From Pseudevernia furfuracea (Eukaryota; Ascomycota; Lecanoromycetes; Lecanorales; Parmeliaceae): a stretch of DNA of 64,000 bases. The stretch lies in the NCBI GenBank assembly GCA_022315425.1, contig JAIUPT010000039.1, positions 248,001-312,000 of the forward strand. The letters are read 5' to 3'. The notes beneath the pieces were generated by a model. The model was not told the DNA's origin and did no database searches. It was given only the letters and a program-made list of their open reading frames with translations. Below, piece after piece: positions 43,585 through 54,605 of the stretch. The translations under genes and the position numbers were made by a program. Positions within the stretch are counted from its first letter, which is position 1, and each line of letters begins with the position of its first letter.

Positions 43585-43613
43585 ATGTATATATGTATAT
43601 ATGTATATATGTA
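43585..43613. repeat. (ATGTATAT)n microsatellite
   Basis: About three and a half copies of ATGTATAT in tandem, in the spacer downstream of the patatin fusion. No function is suggested. Confidence 0.8.
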
Positions 43614-44532
43614 TACAAGAGTCTTGGGCTTGCTACCAAAGGCAAGTCACTGGACCAACAACCGTACAAGCTAATTCATGGCTGATATGTTGCTCCAGAC
43701 AAGCGATTCATCACACCTCGTCTTGGGGCGAGGCCGATGTCACTTTTCTGGGTACACAGCACCAGGCCAGCCTCATTCGCCACGAAGCGATTGGGCATGT
43801 ATGAATACGAAGGGTAATCCAGGGTGACTTTCGGTCAAAGCGTTATCAAAAGCTTCGCATAGAGTTTGGAACCTGTTTGCGTGAGCAGCATTGTGACTGA
43901 ATTTTTTTGGGAATCGACGCGGCATTGGTTTGACGCGGTTGGACTGCTCGACTAAAAAATAATCGTAATGTATAGATAGAGCTGCCCAGGTAGCGAGCAT
44001 TTGGACGCAGTGCTGGGGCTTCTTCAATCCGTTGGACTTTTTTTACACGGCATCATGTCAATAGTAGACCTGTCTGATGCATTTGAAGACGTCATAGCTT
44101 GACTTGAAAGACAGAATGTGTGTAGCGGCTGCGTGGAATCCTACTGTTGTTCCCGGTAAGCAAACGGTCGTCCGTGGATGCTTCAATTATTGTATTTTAT
44201 TTTTATTTATTTTTGGGGGGTTTTTTTTTGGTAATGGAAGACGGGTGCAGAGATCCATGTACTGCCCCGAACCACGGCGTATGGGCGCTTCGCCCCTTGC
44301 GGAGCTGATATCCACAAGTGCCCCCCCTCGGCTGCTATCAGGAGAAGGGCGCCAATGCCTGCGTAACGCGCAGCATATGTCCCAGGCATTGCCGTCGTGC
44401 ATCGCCTTCGCAGCTTTCGATGTCTGCATCCAGGGCCGCGCAATACGATCAATGGCCCTGCGTTCTTCACGTAGGGGTCCAATTTTCCGCCAGCCGTGGC
44501 TTCCGTGCTTCTTACGGCTGCCTGGATGCTGA

Positions 44533-44560
44533 ATGTGGATGTGGATGTGGATGTGGATGT
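44533..44560. repeat. (ATGTGG)n hexamer array
   Basis: Four full copies of ATGTGG and part of a fifth in tandem. The array is in noncoding DNA as far as I can see. Its length, a multiple of three, makes several frames look open around it. Confidence 0.75.
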
Positions 44561-45149
44561 GACGTCGAGCGTCGGGAGGGTGACGTTGGGGAGAGTTGAC
44601 AGGTGTGACATCTTGGATGTGTCACGTGCTGTGGTGGAGACGGGGTGGTTTTGTTCTTCTTTTTTTTTTGCGAAAAACACTGGACTAGGGCGGAGCCTAT
44701 GCCTGCTGCGCTGCAGCCTTTTTACGAGGACCGTTTTAGCCATGCCGACGAAGTGACATCTACAGGTACAAAGAGGAGAGGCGAAGAAACAATATCGTTC
44801 GTGGACTGCGCACTGCTGAAAAGAGAACGAAGGATAATAGATAAGGAAAGGCAGGGAACTGGAGACAATGAGCCGAACTGATGTTGTGGGGCCCACCACC
44901 GGGGGGAAAGTAACTCGTGCCGGGACTGTCTGGAGAGTTGCACTTGAGTCCCAAATTATGATAAGTAATCACAATCCTCTTCTTCGGACACGTCGCAGGT
45001 GCATAAAGGAAGCCGGGGCTATGACCAGACGTGTTATGGTTGCTGGAGTTGGGTCAAAACGCTTGGAATACATTAGACATTTATATTAAAGGGCCGCTGG
45101 AGCTGCCGATGTACAGTTCTCTCCCTATGCCTCTACCCCACCACAAGTC

Positions 45150-48100
45150 TTACAGACCTTGTACAACTCCTTTGGGAAACAAGACATCGATAACCTCGTC
45201 GAGGATCGTGAAAGCCAGGTGTGTATTCAAACGCTGATTGTTAACCGTCGCAAAGATTCTTCTGCTCGCCGCCTGGGCATTTGCTTTGCCTACCACATTC
45301 CCTGCCAGATCCGGAATTAACGTCGCCAGCATCACGCTTGCTTCGACCCTTGTGTGCGTCTTTTGGGTATCAGTCCGAACCACAGTCTCTTTGCGCATCT
45401 GACCGTTGGGCCACATGGTATCTTTGAGCATGTCGATGTACTTGAGTATGCTTGGCTCTGCGAACATAGACCGCGCTATTTCCCGGACTTTGCGCTCTAC
45501 GGTGCCGCCTAAGAGCTGATGAAGAACTACGACGACAGCTCGACCACGCAGCCAATTGTTGCCACGTTGCAGATCGAAGCTTTCGAGGAAAATATCGCAG
45601 ATAGGCTTCACAAAGGGCTCGAGTTGGTCAGCACGGTTGGTGTTATTGATATTGGGATCGAAAGCAAGGAGCTCGGCGCGTGCCTCCGCTGTTTGGATGG
45701 GATCTTCGGGAGCAATAGGCAGGGGGGCGCCGCTGGCGGTGGGCTGCATGGTATTGAACTGCGAAGTGGCGGCTGAGATAAGATTCTGACCGGCAATGGA
45801 GAGCTGGTCAAGAACAGGAACATTACCAAGGAACTCGTCCATTCCGTCCGTCACGGAGTTGTAGATTCGCGAAATGATATCGCGCCGTTCACCTTCGCGA
45901 GTCGAATCTTTAGTGGTGGAAATGATCGCTGATTGTGAGAGGAAGGCACGAAGATCTCGGCTACGGCAAACGGCCGGCAGACGTAGGAGTTCTCGTAGGT
46001 AGTTTTCAAGCGACACGCGACGTTTGTGGAGGAAATCTCGTTGAAGTTTCATGACCAGTCTCCGCCTAGGAAATTCGAGGTGTCGGACGGCAGGGTAGAT
46101 ATTACGAAGACGCTGGTGTAGGTCATGGAATTCACTGTATCTCCGGGCAACTGCCCATGATGCGGCAGACATATTCTCTCCAGCTTTGCGTTGCACCTCA
46201 ATGACATAAAGAGCGAACTCCTGCCCATCATCCTCTTTCCCAACCATGATCGACTTGATGTCAACGTTGGCGCGACCAAAGAGACTGTTGTCACTCTCCT
46301 GGACAATGTATTGTTGTCGTTGAAGTTCTTTTCGGCGTATCTCTCGCTGTATACTTGACTTCGACTTGCCCAAAATCCTGAGCTCAGCAACATTATTCGT
46401 GAGCTCGGCCTTCCGTGTCAACGTGTCAACGACAGAGTCCTGAGCGGCTAGTCTTTCAATATCCACAGTCAAGGCAGATATGGCTTCTGCTAGTCCCAAA
46501 TCTCCAGGAGCAGCTTGGTGGATCTCCTCTTCCATTGTCTCGTCAGCAGAGACCTCGGGATCCGTTTGCTCGTCTTCGAGAAATTTGTCTTCGTCACCGA
46601 ACAGATCATTGTCCGAGAATACACCAATGCGAGACGAGGTGTTGACGAGACCTAAAGATGCTAGGTTCGGCCGCTCTCGCTCTTTTTCATGGGAGGCGGT
46701 CTCCGTCCTCTTGTGTTCGCCCGAGCTTCGTGGCGAGTCCATGATCTTCGTGGAAAGGAAACTTGGTTCTGGGATCTCAAAAATCGAATCCTTGGAGTCG
46801 TCCTCCTTCGGATCATCTGTCATAATGTTGTTCAGTGCTGCCTCCATGGCTTCAACAATTTGCTCCTGGTTTCCATTTCCTTGGTCGCCATTCAAGGATT
46901 CGTTGTCGAGACTACGAGTCGAACGAGCAAGGGGCTCATCATCAATATCGTCATCAAACAAAGGCCCAGATGTATCTACGTCGAATGAGCGACGTGACTG
47001 AACAGACTGAGAGTCGTCGGTGGCGTGTTTTACTGTTGATTTGAGATCGCTGCTTGAGGTTGCATTCTTCCGGAGGTCCGGCCCATTTGCGTTAAAACGA
47101 GTTGTCTTGCGAGATAGAGAAGATGGTCTGCTTGGAGATTCAAGTATTGGCGCCACTGAGGGTTGCCTCAGTGCTCTTGCCGGCCTAGAAGACATCTTGG
47201 CGGATGCATTATCAGAGGTGAGGTATTTGTAATAAAGATCGGACTTCTTGAAATTTGGGAAATGGGTTTCTTCCATCTCTTCTAGGACACCAGCCTGCGC
47301 TTTCAGCACAGCGCTTCGAGCTCGGAGATACTCCGACACCATGGCTCCTGAACCAGCTTTTAAGAAAGCTCGGACGGCCTCCCTTGTCGATTCAGGAACA
47401 TTGAATTCAGGTTTTGACAAATACGCCTCGTTAATTTGGGCGATGTCGGCTCGATCCGACTCAGTCCATTGTACCTGAGTTCCAGAAAAGGGATCATCAG
47501 CTTGTAGATCCTCTTCCAAAGGGTTTCGAAATCCCTCCACGACTATCCAGAATTGAACAAAGGTCATGAGTCGGTGGCGATCCATGTACTCCATGAAATA
47601 CGAGAGACCAGACGCGTCGTGCAGTACGTCGGTAAGTGACGCATTAAGCAGTCTCGAAGTACTTTGACCCTTTTGAAAATCAGGCTGAGGCATTCGAGAG
47701 CCTGAGGTGCCTCCAACGGCAGAGAGCTTGCCCACTCTTTGATCAAGCAATTGCTTGCCGGTATCCAAACGGCGTAAGTATACCTGGTCCTGCCCTTCCA
47801 TCATTGACTCCCGCTTCAATTGACTAGCCACCTCGCTCCGGAACCTCCGCGCTTCGGAGAGATTGTTACATTGTCGAATAGACCTGATGAAGCGCTCGAA
47901 CTTGCGCTCATCGTCACCAGGAGCAAGTCTTGGAAACGTATGTGACTTTGAGACCTTTGGTGCTGGTGAAGCATGCTGATCCAACGCAGCTCGGAGCTTA
48001 CGGACAGTCTTTCTGTCTTGGAGCATTGTCCGGCCATATGCTTCCATCAATTGGTTCCATGTATCTGGGTCCGATAGCATCTGCATCAATGGCGCGAGCA

Positions 48101-48893
48101 CTGCGCACGACACAATCTCTTTAATGAGCACGGAGACAGCTCGACTTTTGGTCATTTTCTCAGGCAAGACCTCGGGTAGGAGCCGAACAAGGATTTTGCG
48201 CAGGTACTCTTGTTGAACAAGCTTTAGATCAGAGTAGGCTAACGAAGCTGCAGGATGTAATTTGCCATCACGGTATTTGCCAGCTATCGCAATGTCGAGC
48301 TCGTCGGATTCCGTGACATTGCGGTTGAGGTTCTTACCTCGGACGGTCCTCTCCGCCTCATAGAAATCCTTCAGATGCGCTGTGACCAGTGGGACAATCC
48401 TTGAGACCGCAATTTCGACAATATCTACTGCAAAGAGTCTGTCACTAATGTTGATCAATGCAATCCTCAGTGTACGCTCGATCTCGTTGACGAAGTTGGA
48501 ACTCGGCGAGATTTTGCTGTACCATGAGGTAACGTAGTCTCGAAGGATCCAATCAAGTAAGCCATCTAGGCTGTCCGATATCATGAAAGAGGGGGGGTAT
48601 AGGGGAATCCTTCTATAGATGGCTTTGGTCGAAAGCCATTCGGTCTCCTCCTTCCATGCTTCCGGTGCAACAATTGCTGCTGTCCTAGGAGGCCTTCTCG
48701 CCAATCGCCCGACATCTTGATTCTTTCTCGTGCTGAGTAGTACCAGCGACCCAATAGCAAGGAGAGTGATTGAGGCCCCGGCAACGAAGGCGTAACCAAG
48801 AAAGCGGAGGATGGGAGCCCAGCTGATAAGGAAGCCCCAAGCGACGAAGGCTATGAATGCTGCTATGAAGATATCACGGGCTCTCAGGGCCAT
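45150..48893 (-). CDS. MDM1: Mdm1-type sorting nexin (PXA-RGS-PX-Nexin_C)
   Basis: One intronless frame of 1247 residues from the ATG at 48893. The frame stays open upstream but without a good ATG, and starting here puts two hydrophobic segments (about 8-28 and 30-54) right at the N-terminus, as in Mdm1 and SNX13/14/25. Then come a PXA domain (about 95-290), an RGS-like domain (about 414-556, LSYFMEYMDRHRLMTFVQFW), a long acidic linker, a PX domain (about 876-988, with RRYSEFHDLHQRLR and PRRRLVMK for phosphoinositide binding) and a C-terminal Nexin_C domain (about 1092-1170). Yeast Mdm1 is anchored in the ER and contacts the vacuole and lipid droplets. The same topology is expected here. Confidence 0.93.
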   Translation of the reverse strand: MALRARDIFIAAFIAFVAWGFLISWAPILRFLGYAFVAGASITLLAIGSLVLLSTRKNQDVGRLARRPPRTAAIVAPEAWKEETEWLSTKAIYRRIPLYPPSFMISDSLDGLLDWILRDYVTSWYSKISPSSNFVNEIERTLRIALINISDRLFAVDIVEIAVSRIVPLVTAHLKDFYEAERTVRGKNLNRNVTESDELDIAIAGKYRDGKLHPAASLAYSDLKLVQQEYLRKILVRLLPEVLPEKMTKSRAVSVLIKEIVSCAVLAPLMQMLSDPDTWNQLMEAYGRTMLQDRKTVRKLRAALDQHASPAPKVSKSHTFPRLAPGDDERKFERFIRSIRQCNNLSEARRFRSEVASQLKRESMMEGQDQVYLRRLDTGKQLLDQRVGKLSAVGGTSGSRMPQPDFQKGQSTSRLLNASLTDVLHDASGLSYFMEYMDRHRLMTFVQFWIVVEGFRNPLEEDLQADDPFSGTQVQWTESDRADIAQINEAYLSKPEFNVPESTREAVRAFLKAGSGAMVSEYLRARSAVLKAQAGVLEEMEETHFPNFKKSDLYYKYLTSDNASAKMSSRPARALRQPSVAPILESPSRPSSLSRKTTRFNANGPDLRKNATSSSDLKSTVKHATDDSQSVQSRRSFDVDTSGPLFDDDIDDEPLARSTRSLDNESLNGDQGNGNQEQIVEAMEAALNNIMTDDPKEDDSKDSIFEIPEPSFLSTKIMDSPRSSGEHKRTETASHEKERERPNLASLGLVNTSSRIGVFSDNDLFGDEDKFLEDEQTDPEVSADETMEEEIHQAAPGDLGLAEAISALTVDIERLAAQDSVVDTLTRKAELTNNVAELRILGKSKSSIQREIRRKELQRQQYIVQESDNSLFGRANVDIKSIMVGKEDDGQEFALYVIEVQRKAGENMSAASWAVARRYSEFHDLHQRLRNIYPAVRHLEFPRRRLVMKLQRDFLHKRRVSLENYLRELLRLPAVCRSRDLRAFLSQSAIISTTKDSTREGERRDIISRIYNSVTDGMDEFLGNVPVLDQLSIAGQNLISAATSQFNTMQPTASGAPLPIAPEDPIQTAEARAELLAFDPNINNTNRADQLEPFVKPICDIFLESFDLQRGNNWLRGRAVVVVLHQLLGGTVERKVREIARSMFAEPSILKYIDMLKDTMWPNGQMRKETVVRTDTQKTHTRVEASVMLATLIPDLAGNVVGKANAQAASRRIFATVNNQRLNTHLAFTILDEVIDVLFPKGVVQGL

Positions 48894-49538
48894 AATCCTG
48901 AGGGAAAGAATGAGCTTCGTCGCCGCCGCATGATTGTTGCCGCAATGCTGATATTGCACGCGAATTGAAGGAACAGACAAAATAATCGCCTCGGATGAAG
49001 GAATTTCTCGGCTGGAAATGCTAGTGCGTTTCCCGTGTTAGCCCTTCTACAGTCTACCTTACTGCCAAGGCAGCCTTGGGCTGTTGCCCTGCCTCCAGCC
49101 CGCCTCCCTAATAAATAAAAATAAATGTCTCTCCGTACGAAGCGATATTGGAAGAAAAAAAAATGGGCAATGGAAAGAAAGAGGGACAAGAAATAATTAT
49201 ATGAATTGCGCATTCATATTTCGGTTCAAATTTCTTTTGATTTGTGAAGCAGAGTCTGGCGACAAGCCGGGAACACATACAGTAGTACTGTAGTACACCG
49301 TTTCAAGCCCCGGGAAGCCAATCTCCCGCCCTATGCGGTTAAAGTGAGAATGTTATTCTCAAGGCCAGCTGGCCAACAAATTGGAAGCATTGATACCCCG
49401 TACTCTGTACTCTAATCCACTCTCATGCATCTCATGCAGTCAGCAAAGTCGTGTCTGGTAAGAAGTGTCATAGTCTCCCGCCTGCTCCGTCCTTTCGTCG
49501 ATCTCCTCTCACTTTCCTAAGCGATCAAGGCACCCGCA
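48894..49538. promoter_or_regulatory. Divergent spacer, Mdm1-like and transporter genes
   Basis: Both neighbours are transcribed outward from this 645-base region, so it should hold two promoters. Nothing else is recognisable. A GTACTGTAGTACAC palindrome-like string lies near 49285. Confidence 0.4.
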
Positions 49539-50864
49539 ATGGATGCTCTGAACGACGACAACGAGAAACTCCGACTCGTGAGCAGCAACACTCGCGAGGA
49601 AGCTCTGCGTCCCAGAAGTGAATCTGCCGTTTCCGACAGGACACTCCTCAACATGTCGGATTCGGAAACGGATGAAAAAAGGAGCGGAGATCTAGAGAAG
49701 GAGGGCCTCGTCGAGCAATTACCCAACGTCGTCACAAAAGAACATGCCTCCAAGGATCCTTACGCAAGAGCCAAAATATTGATGTGGATGGTCGTCAACA
49801 CTCTGGCTACTGTAACAATTGTGAGCTGCCATTAACCCGTCCACCGAGCACTGTAGATCAGACCCTCAATGCTCAGTCATTGCGCCAATTGCCATGTATC
49901 GAGTCACTGCTGACCACATACTTATTTACCAGGTCTTCTGCAACAAAGCCATCTTTAGCGACAAATCCTTCTCGCAATGTCAGGCAGCCTTCGCAGCCTT
50001 CCACTTCTTCGTCACAGCAGGGACGCTCTACCTCCTCTCTCGCCCCGCAGTCGGCATGTTCGAGCCTCGAAAGATTCCCATCATGAACATGCTCCCTCTC
50101 GCTATCGCAATGGCTATGAACATCGTCGGCATGAATGTCTCCCTCCAAGTCTCAACCATTACCTTCTATCAAATCACTCGAGTCCTCCTGACTCCCATTG
50201 TCGCAATAATCAACTTCTTCTTCTACAAGAAAACCATCCCAAGAACGGCAGTCTACGCTCTAATACCCATGTGTTTCGGAGTTGGCTTGATCTCCTACTA
50301 CGATCAAAAGCCAGCTCCAGTTGCAGGTGCGCCAATCAAGGCTGTAGGCGCTCTGAGCGTCCTTCTCGCGATCGGAAGCGTCACTGTCAGTGGAATTTAC
50401 ACAATCTGGATTGGCACCTATCAAAGAAAATACGAGGTGAACGGATTCCAGCTTCTGTTCAACCAGGCACCTTTAGGAGGTGTACTTCTGTTATATGTCG
50501 TTCCATGGACCGACAAGTTCCCAGCGCTGGACCAGACACCTGCGGTTATGTGGGGAATGATACTTTTAAGTGGTTTCCTCGCCGCATTGATCAACCTATC
50601 GCAATTCTTCATCATTGGTGGCTCAGGACCTCTCGAAAGTACCGTTGTCGGCCATCTCAAGACTTGCCTTATCGTGGTCATCGGCGCTTTCTCGGGTGGA
50701 AGGATCATTACGGACAAAGCTGCCCTTGGCATCCTGCTTGCGCTGATTAGCATTTTCTCGTAAGTCACTAACGTCTCGAACGAGAGGATATGATGCTGAT
50801 TGACTATAGATATTCAGCTATCATGATGCGGCATACCAGTTTGGCCAATGTGGTCAAAAAGTAG
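49539..50864 (+). CDS. Triose-phosphate/nucleotide-sugar transporter family (TPT, SLC35E-like)
   Basis: Three exons (49539-49820, 49933-50759, 50810-50864) give 387 residues. An acidic cytosolic tail of about 80 residues precedes roughly ten hydrophobic segments. The start of the transporter core, VVNTLATVTIVFCNKAIF, runs across the first intron. QVSTITFYQITRVLLTPIVA and FNQAPLGGVLLLYVVPW are typical of the TPT fold, and the end has GPLESTVVGHLKTCLIV plus a C-terminal VVKK. That lysine pair may retain the protein in the early secretory pathway. Family members exchange nucleotide sugars or phosphorylated sugars across Golgi or ER membranes; the substrate is not readable. The last exon is 55 bases. 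Confidence 0.88.
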
Positions 50865-51223
50865 GTGATGTATCTTCGAATTAGACATCCGCTCATCGAA
50901 GCAGAGCTTGAAAAGCTTGAGAGATGGGATATCATTACTTTAGAAATGTTTTTTGGGCGAGGGAAAATACCCTATATACTGTGGAGGCGTTTGGAGCAGC
51001 TATAGATTTCTCGAAACTAGTCGGGTGTCTAAAAGCGGGCTTTGTGTCACCTACTACTTATGATGGGCGTGCGGCATGGATGGTGAGAAACGGCGCATCT
51101 AATGATAGACATGTCCTTCCATTGTCAGTACAGAGCCAAATTCAAATGCATTCCAACTGCAATATGGTCACAACGAGGTTCTTGTAGCTTTATCCCGGAT
51201 TGGCTGTGCGCCTTTCAGGATGC
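50865..51223. other. Convergent spacer
   Basis: 3' flanks of the transporter and TRM8 genes meet here. No gene or structure is seen. Confidence 0.4.
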
Positions 51224-52225
51224 TCAAATCTCATCCGGCCACGCTGGATCCTCTCTCCTTCGAAAAACAGACACAAACTTCTTTCCCCCATTCCTGGTCA
51301 CTTTCTTCCCTTCCTCAGTCTCCTCCCTAATCAACCTAACCAGCATCCCCACCTCCGCTTTCTCTCCTCCCTCGGCGGCCCACTCTCTCTCCTTCCCCTC
51401 CTCCGGCAATGCAACCTTCTCAAACATGCCTTCCCCTCGGCCTTCTCCACTCTCACCCCCATCATCTTCCCCACCGACCCCCCTCTTCCCAAAAGCCTCA
51501 AACCTTCTCCTCATCCACTCTCCCAACTCTTCCACATCCGTAATCGTATACACACAGCCCGCTGGCTTCAGCACGTACGCATACTCGGCACACAACGTGC
51601 TCGACACGATCCTCGCTTTATGCTTCCGCGCTTTAAAATGCGGATCCGGGAAACAGAGGAAAATACGCGACAGCTGGCCGCGGGCGAAGAAGTTGGGGAG
51701 GAACTTCATGGTGTTGGCGCGGAGGCACGAGACGTTCCGATACAAGCCCGGGGAGGCGGTGGCGTTCTGGGAGCGTAACGCGGAGATGCGATCTTCCACG
51801 TACTCGGTGACCTGCGTTCGGATCTCGAGTCCCAGTATCAGTTCATCGGGCAGCAGGGGCGAGAGAGCGACGAGGAGGCCGCCGAAGCCGCACCCGATGT
51901 CTGCAACTGTGACCGGTTTGGTCAGGGGCTTCGGCTGGCTTTTACCATCTTGGGCATCCGGTGTGACGAAAGCAGGGTAGTAGGCGGACCAGTCCATGAG
52001 GGCTGGGCTGGCGGGGCTAGAGGCGACTGATTAGCTGTCAGCGACACGATTGGGAGAACAGAGAGACTTGGGAAAGGGCACCCACTAGGTCAATTGGTGA
52101 TCTGAGAAGGGATTCGCATGGGCTCGTTGCCGGTAGAATTTCTTCTTGGGGAGCTCGGCGTTGCCCTCTGCTTTGTGGGTTTTGCGGTAGTCTTCGCGCT
52201 TTTGGCGCTTACCTGCTGCGGTCAT
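51224..52225 (-). CDS. TRM8: tRNA (guanine-N7)-methyltransferase catalytic subunit Trm8
   Basis: Two exons (52225-52086, 52016-51224) and a 69-base intron give 310 residues. The basic N-terminus KKKFYRQRAHANPFSDHQLT continues across the intron into YPASPALMDWSAYYPAF, as expected for Trm8/METTL1. The SAM-binding motif is VTVADIGCGFGGLLVALS, followed by ELILGLEIRTQVTEYV and the catalytic-site stretch RIFLCFPDPHFKARKHKARI. The enzyme makes m7G46 in tRNA together with the WD40 subunit Trm82, in the nucleus. An odd point is a Gly/Glu-rich insertion (about residues 235-260, GGEDDGGESGEGRGEG) near the C-terminus, a variable loop. It diverges from the eS30 gene. Confidence 0.93.
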
Positions 52226-52570
52226 TGTAGCAGATTTTACAAATGTCGGGGCGGTATAGAAGAGTGGACGAGTTTAACAGAAGTGTGATGCTCTTAGATT
52301 GAGCTTAGAAGGTACCTAGGTGGGAGCAAGACATAACTCCGTGGTTACCTGGAGAATAGTTTATCCGTTCCGATTATCCCACAAAGCCGACTTTCACCCA
52401 CAAATATCTTCTGTACCTCTCCAACTATCAGTATCATATCCATCGACGCTGCCGCTGACCGCCACTCGATCTTCAGTAAGTCATCTCTCACGCATGTGTG
52501 TTCTCTAGATTTCAGCGCTGACACACCTCCACTTCCTCCAGAACGTGCGCCAACGCCGGATTTCGAAACC
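52226..52570 (+). promoter_or_regulatory. Divergent TRM8/eS30 spacer with probable 5' UTR intron
   Basis: The two genes diverge from here. Upstream of the eS30 ATG, a GTAAGT donor near 52473 and a pyrimidine-rich CTCCAG acceptor near 52539 outline a probable 67-base intron in the 5' leader, common in ribosomal-protein genes. A CTGAC branch-like site lies near 52518. Confidence 0.45.
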
Positions 52571-52872
52571 ATGGGAAAAGTGCACGGGTCCCTTGCCCGC
52601 GCGGGCAAGGTCAAGTCGCAAACGCCAAAGGCAAGATCCCCCATCAAAATGTGTATCCTAGAAGGGTTTCTAAGCATTCAGCAAACAGGTTGAGCCCACC
52701 GAGAAGCGCAAAACCCCAAAGGGACGCGCTCACAAGAGAGCAATCTTTACCCGACGGTTTGTCAATGTCACCATGACGGGTGGCAAACGAAAGGTACTCT
52801 GATACTATCTAGGAGTTGTGAAGCAATTCGCTAATTATTTTGGCGCAGATGAACCCGAACCCAACCACCTAA
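52571..52872 (+). CDS. RPS30: 40S ribosomal protein eS30
   Basis: Three exons (52571-52630, 52689-52793, 52849-52872) give 62 residues, the normal size: MGKVHGSLARAGKVKSQTPK, then VEPTEKRKTPKGRAHKRAIF and TRRFVNVTMTGGKRK, and a last exon of MNPNPTT. The first intron starts GCAAGA instead of GT. The protein cannot be built with any nearby GT, so this is a GC-AG intron. The second is ordinary. eS30 lies at the decoding-centre side of the small subunit. No ubiquitin-like fusion (the animal FAU arrangement) is present. Confidence 0.93.
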
Positions 52873-53524
52873 GTTGAACCTCACCTCACCTCATCTCAGA
52901 AAGACAGTTGGATGGTGTTAGCAGATGAACAATGAAGCATTATGCGGTGAATACTACAACATGGCCATCCTGTCTGGGTCAGTAGTGGCTGCCTGAAGTG
53001 CATGCATTCAGAATGGCTTAGGATGATAGTAGATAGGCGTTTGGAATGAAATTCAATACACCTGCAAGTTGTATGAATCATCCCAGCTTGCGACCAGAAT
53101 CTCCACTTATTGCCCCTTCACCCCAAGTGCCATCCAAATAGACTATAAGATAAAATGTTTCTATGTCTCTTGAAGCTCTCTATACATAATGACTAAAATA
53201 AAATAGGATTAAATACATATGTTATTAAGCGCTCTATTCTAAGACTTCTCTTTTTTAAGTTTTTATAGATATACTCATTTCTCACAATAAATAATATTTT
53301 ACATCACCTGGGGGAGACAGCTCCATATCGGCTCTGATACTCGGATCCAAGTTCTGCAGCGGCAGGATATCCTCCTTATGCGTAACCTTTGCCCGGATTT
53401 CCACCGTCTGCTTTTTTGAAGCCTTCAGAGGAGCAGACTTCTTCAGAGGCGTCCATTGACATCGGAAATCACCATGGTTATTACCGCCAGACTTGCGACT
53501 TGAGACTCTCTTTCTTTCTAGATG
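52873..53524. other. Convergent spacer with AT-rich block
   Basis: 3' flanks of eS30 and the broken dehydrogenase. Bases about 53130-53305 are strikingly A/T-rich compared with the surroundings and full of TA steps. No gene is visible. Confidence 0.5.
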
Positions 53525-54605
53525 TCACTGTGCACAATATCCACCATCGACCGGCAGTGCCACTCCAGTTGCATAGGCGGCATCGTCGCTGGCGAGATAC
53601 ACGTAACCGTTTGCGACGTCCTCTGCGGCACCCAATTCGTCGCCCCACGGCGTGAGGGTCGAGATGGCTGTCCTCATTTCTCGATCTTGGTATTGATCTT
53701 GCGTCATTGGTGTGCGAAGATCTGTAGATTTCGAACGCTCGTCAGTAGTATGAATGAGACCCAGTTCCATGAGGGTGTAATGGTCAGGAATTAAAAAGTA
53801 TAGGGAACGATAGAAAGCGGACTCACGTCCTGGACAGATGCAATTGCAGTGAATCTTGTGCTTTGCGTACTCCACAGCAATCTGCTTCGTCAGAAGAGTT
53901 ACCGCTCCTTGTCATGCGCAGTAGGCGGCTGCAAGAAGCCATCTGTAGTAAAGATTTGAGCAACATCACCTTTCAAGCATACCTCCATGGACCGCTTGTC
54001 CTACTAACCCCATGATGCTCGAGGTATTAATAATCCAGCCTCTGTGGCCGCTTGGATGGGGCGTCTGGTCCATGAAATGCGCGCAAGCATACTTACGTCC
54101 AAGAAAGACGCTGCGGCTGTCGATACTTATGACACTGTCCCACGTATCTTCCGTCATCTTGTGCACTATGCCGTGATTCTCGGTGCCTCCTATGCCGGCG
54201 TTGTTGACCATACTATGTGCTTGAAATACTTTAATCAGCCATCTTTTAATCTTAGAGAACTGTCACACAGCTTTCGAATATAAAAAACGCTTACACATCC
54301 AATCTTCCTCCCATTTTCACTAAAGCCTCCACTTCTATACCGATTGTAACGTTTGTCTTCACGAAAATCCCTTTGTCCTCTCCGTACTGGCGACGTATCA
54401 CTTCTTCTGTCGGCATCCCTGCTTCTTCGGCCATGAAGTCTGACTTTGGTGTAGACTGCAAGTCTGCGCAGACGACGAGGCGGGTGCCCTGGGCTGCGAA
54501 AGCGAGGGCAACTGCACGACCAAGGCCAGAAGACGAGCCCGCGATGATGCATACTCTGTCTCTTAGACGTGCGCCAGTAGGGAGGGTAGGATTAGATGCG
54601 GCCAT
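53525..54605 (-). pseudogene. Short-chain dehydrogenase/reductase, broken at the active site
   Basis: Four exons (54605-54295, 54212-53983, 53928-53827, 53721-53525) join in phase to 280 codons, a normal classical SDR. The nucleotide-binding motif is IIAGSSSGLGRAVALAF, then VMVNNAGIGGTENHG and IINTSSIMGLVG. At the catalytic YxxxK the DNA reads Tyr-Cys-Ala-stop-Gln: a TGA at 53914-53912 replaces the Ser codon and CAA replaces the Lys codon. The rest continues normally (GAVTLLTKQIAVEYAKHKIH and PVDGGYCAQ). So the splice sites and flanking frame are intact while the stop and the lost lysine sit in adjacent codons. It is a recent pseudogene unless the sequence is wrong at that spot. Confidence 0.8.

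Larger units (their letters stand above)
43417..45149. other. Convergent spacer with simple repeats
   Basis: The patatin fusion and the Mdm1-like gene end toward each other across 1.7 kb. I see no gene. It holds a TATATG-type microsatellite (about 43585-43613), a T- and G-rich homopolymer stretch (44190-44232) and an ATGTGG hexamer array (44533-44560). Confidence 0.5.

Noticed and set aside
51102..51980. 292-codon plus-strand frame
   Set aside because: It is antisense to TRM8, whose SAM and catalytic motifs are unambiguous.
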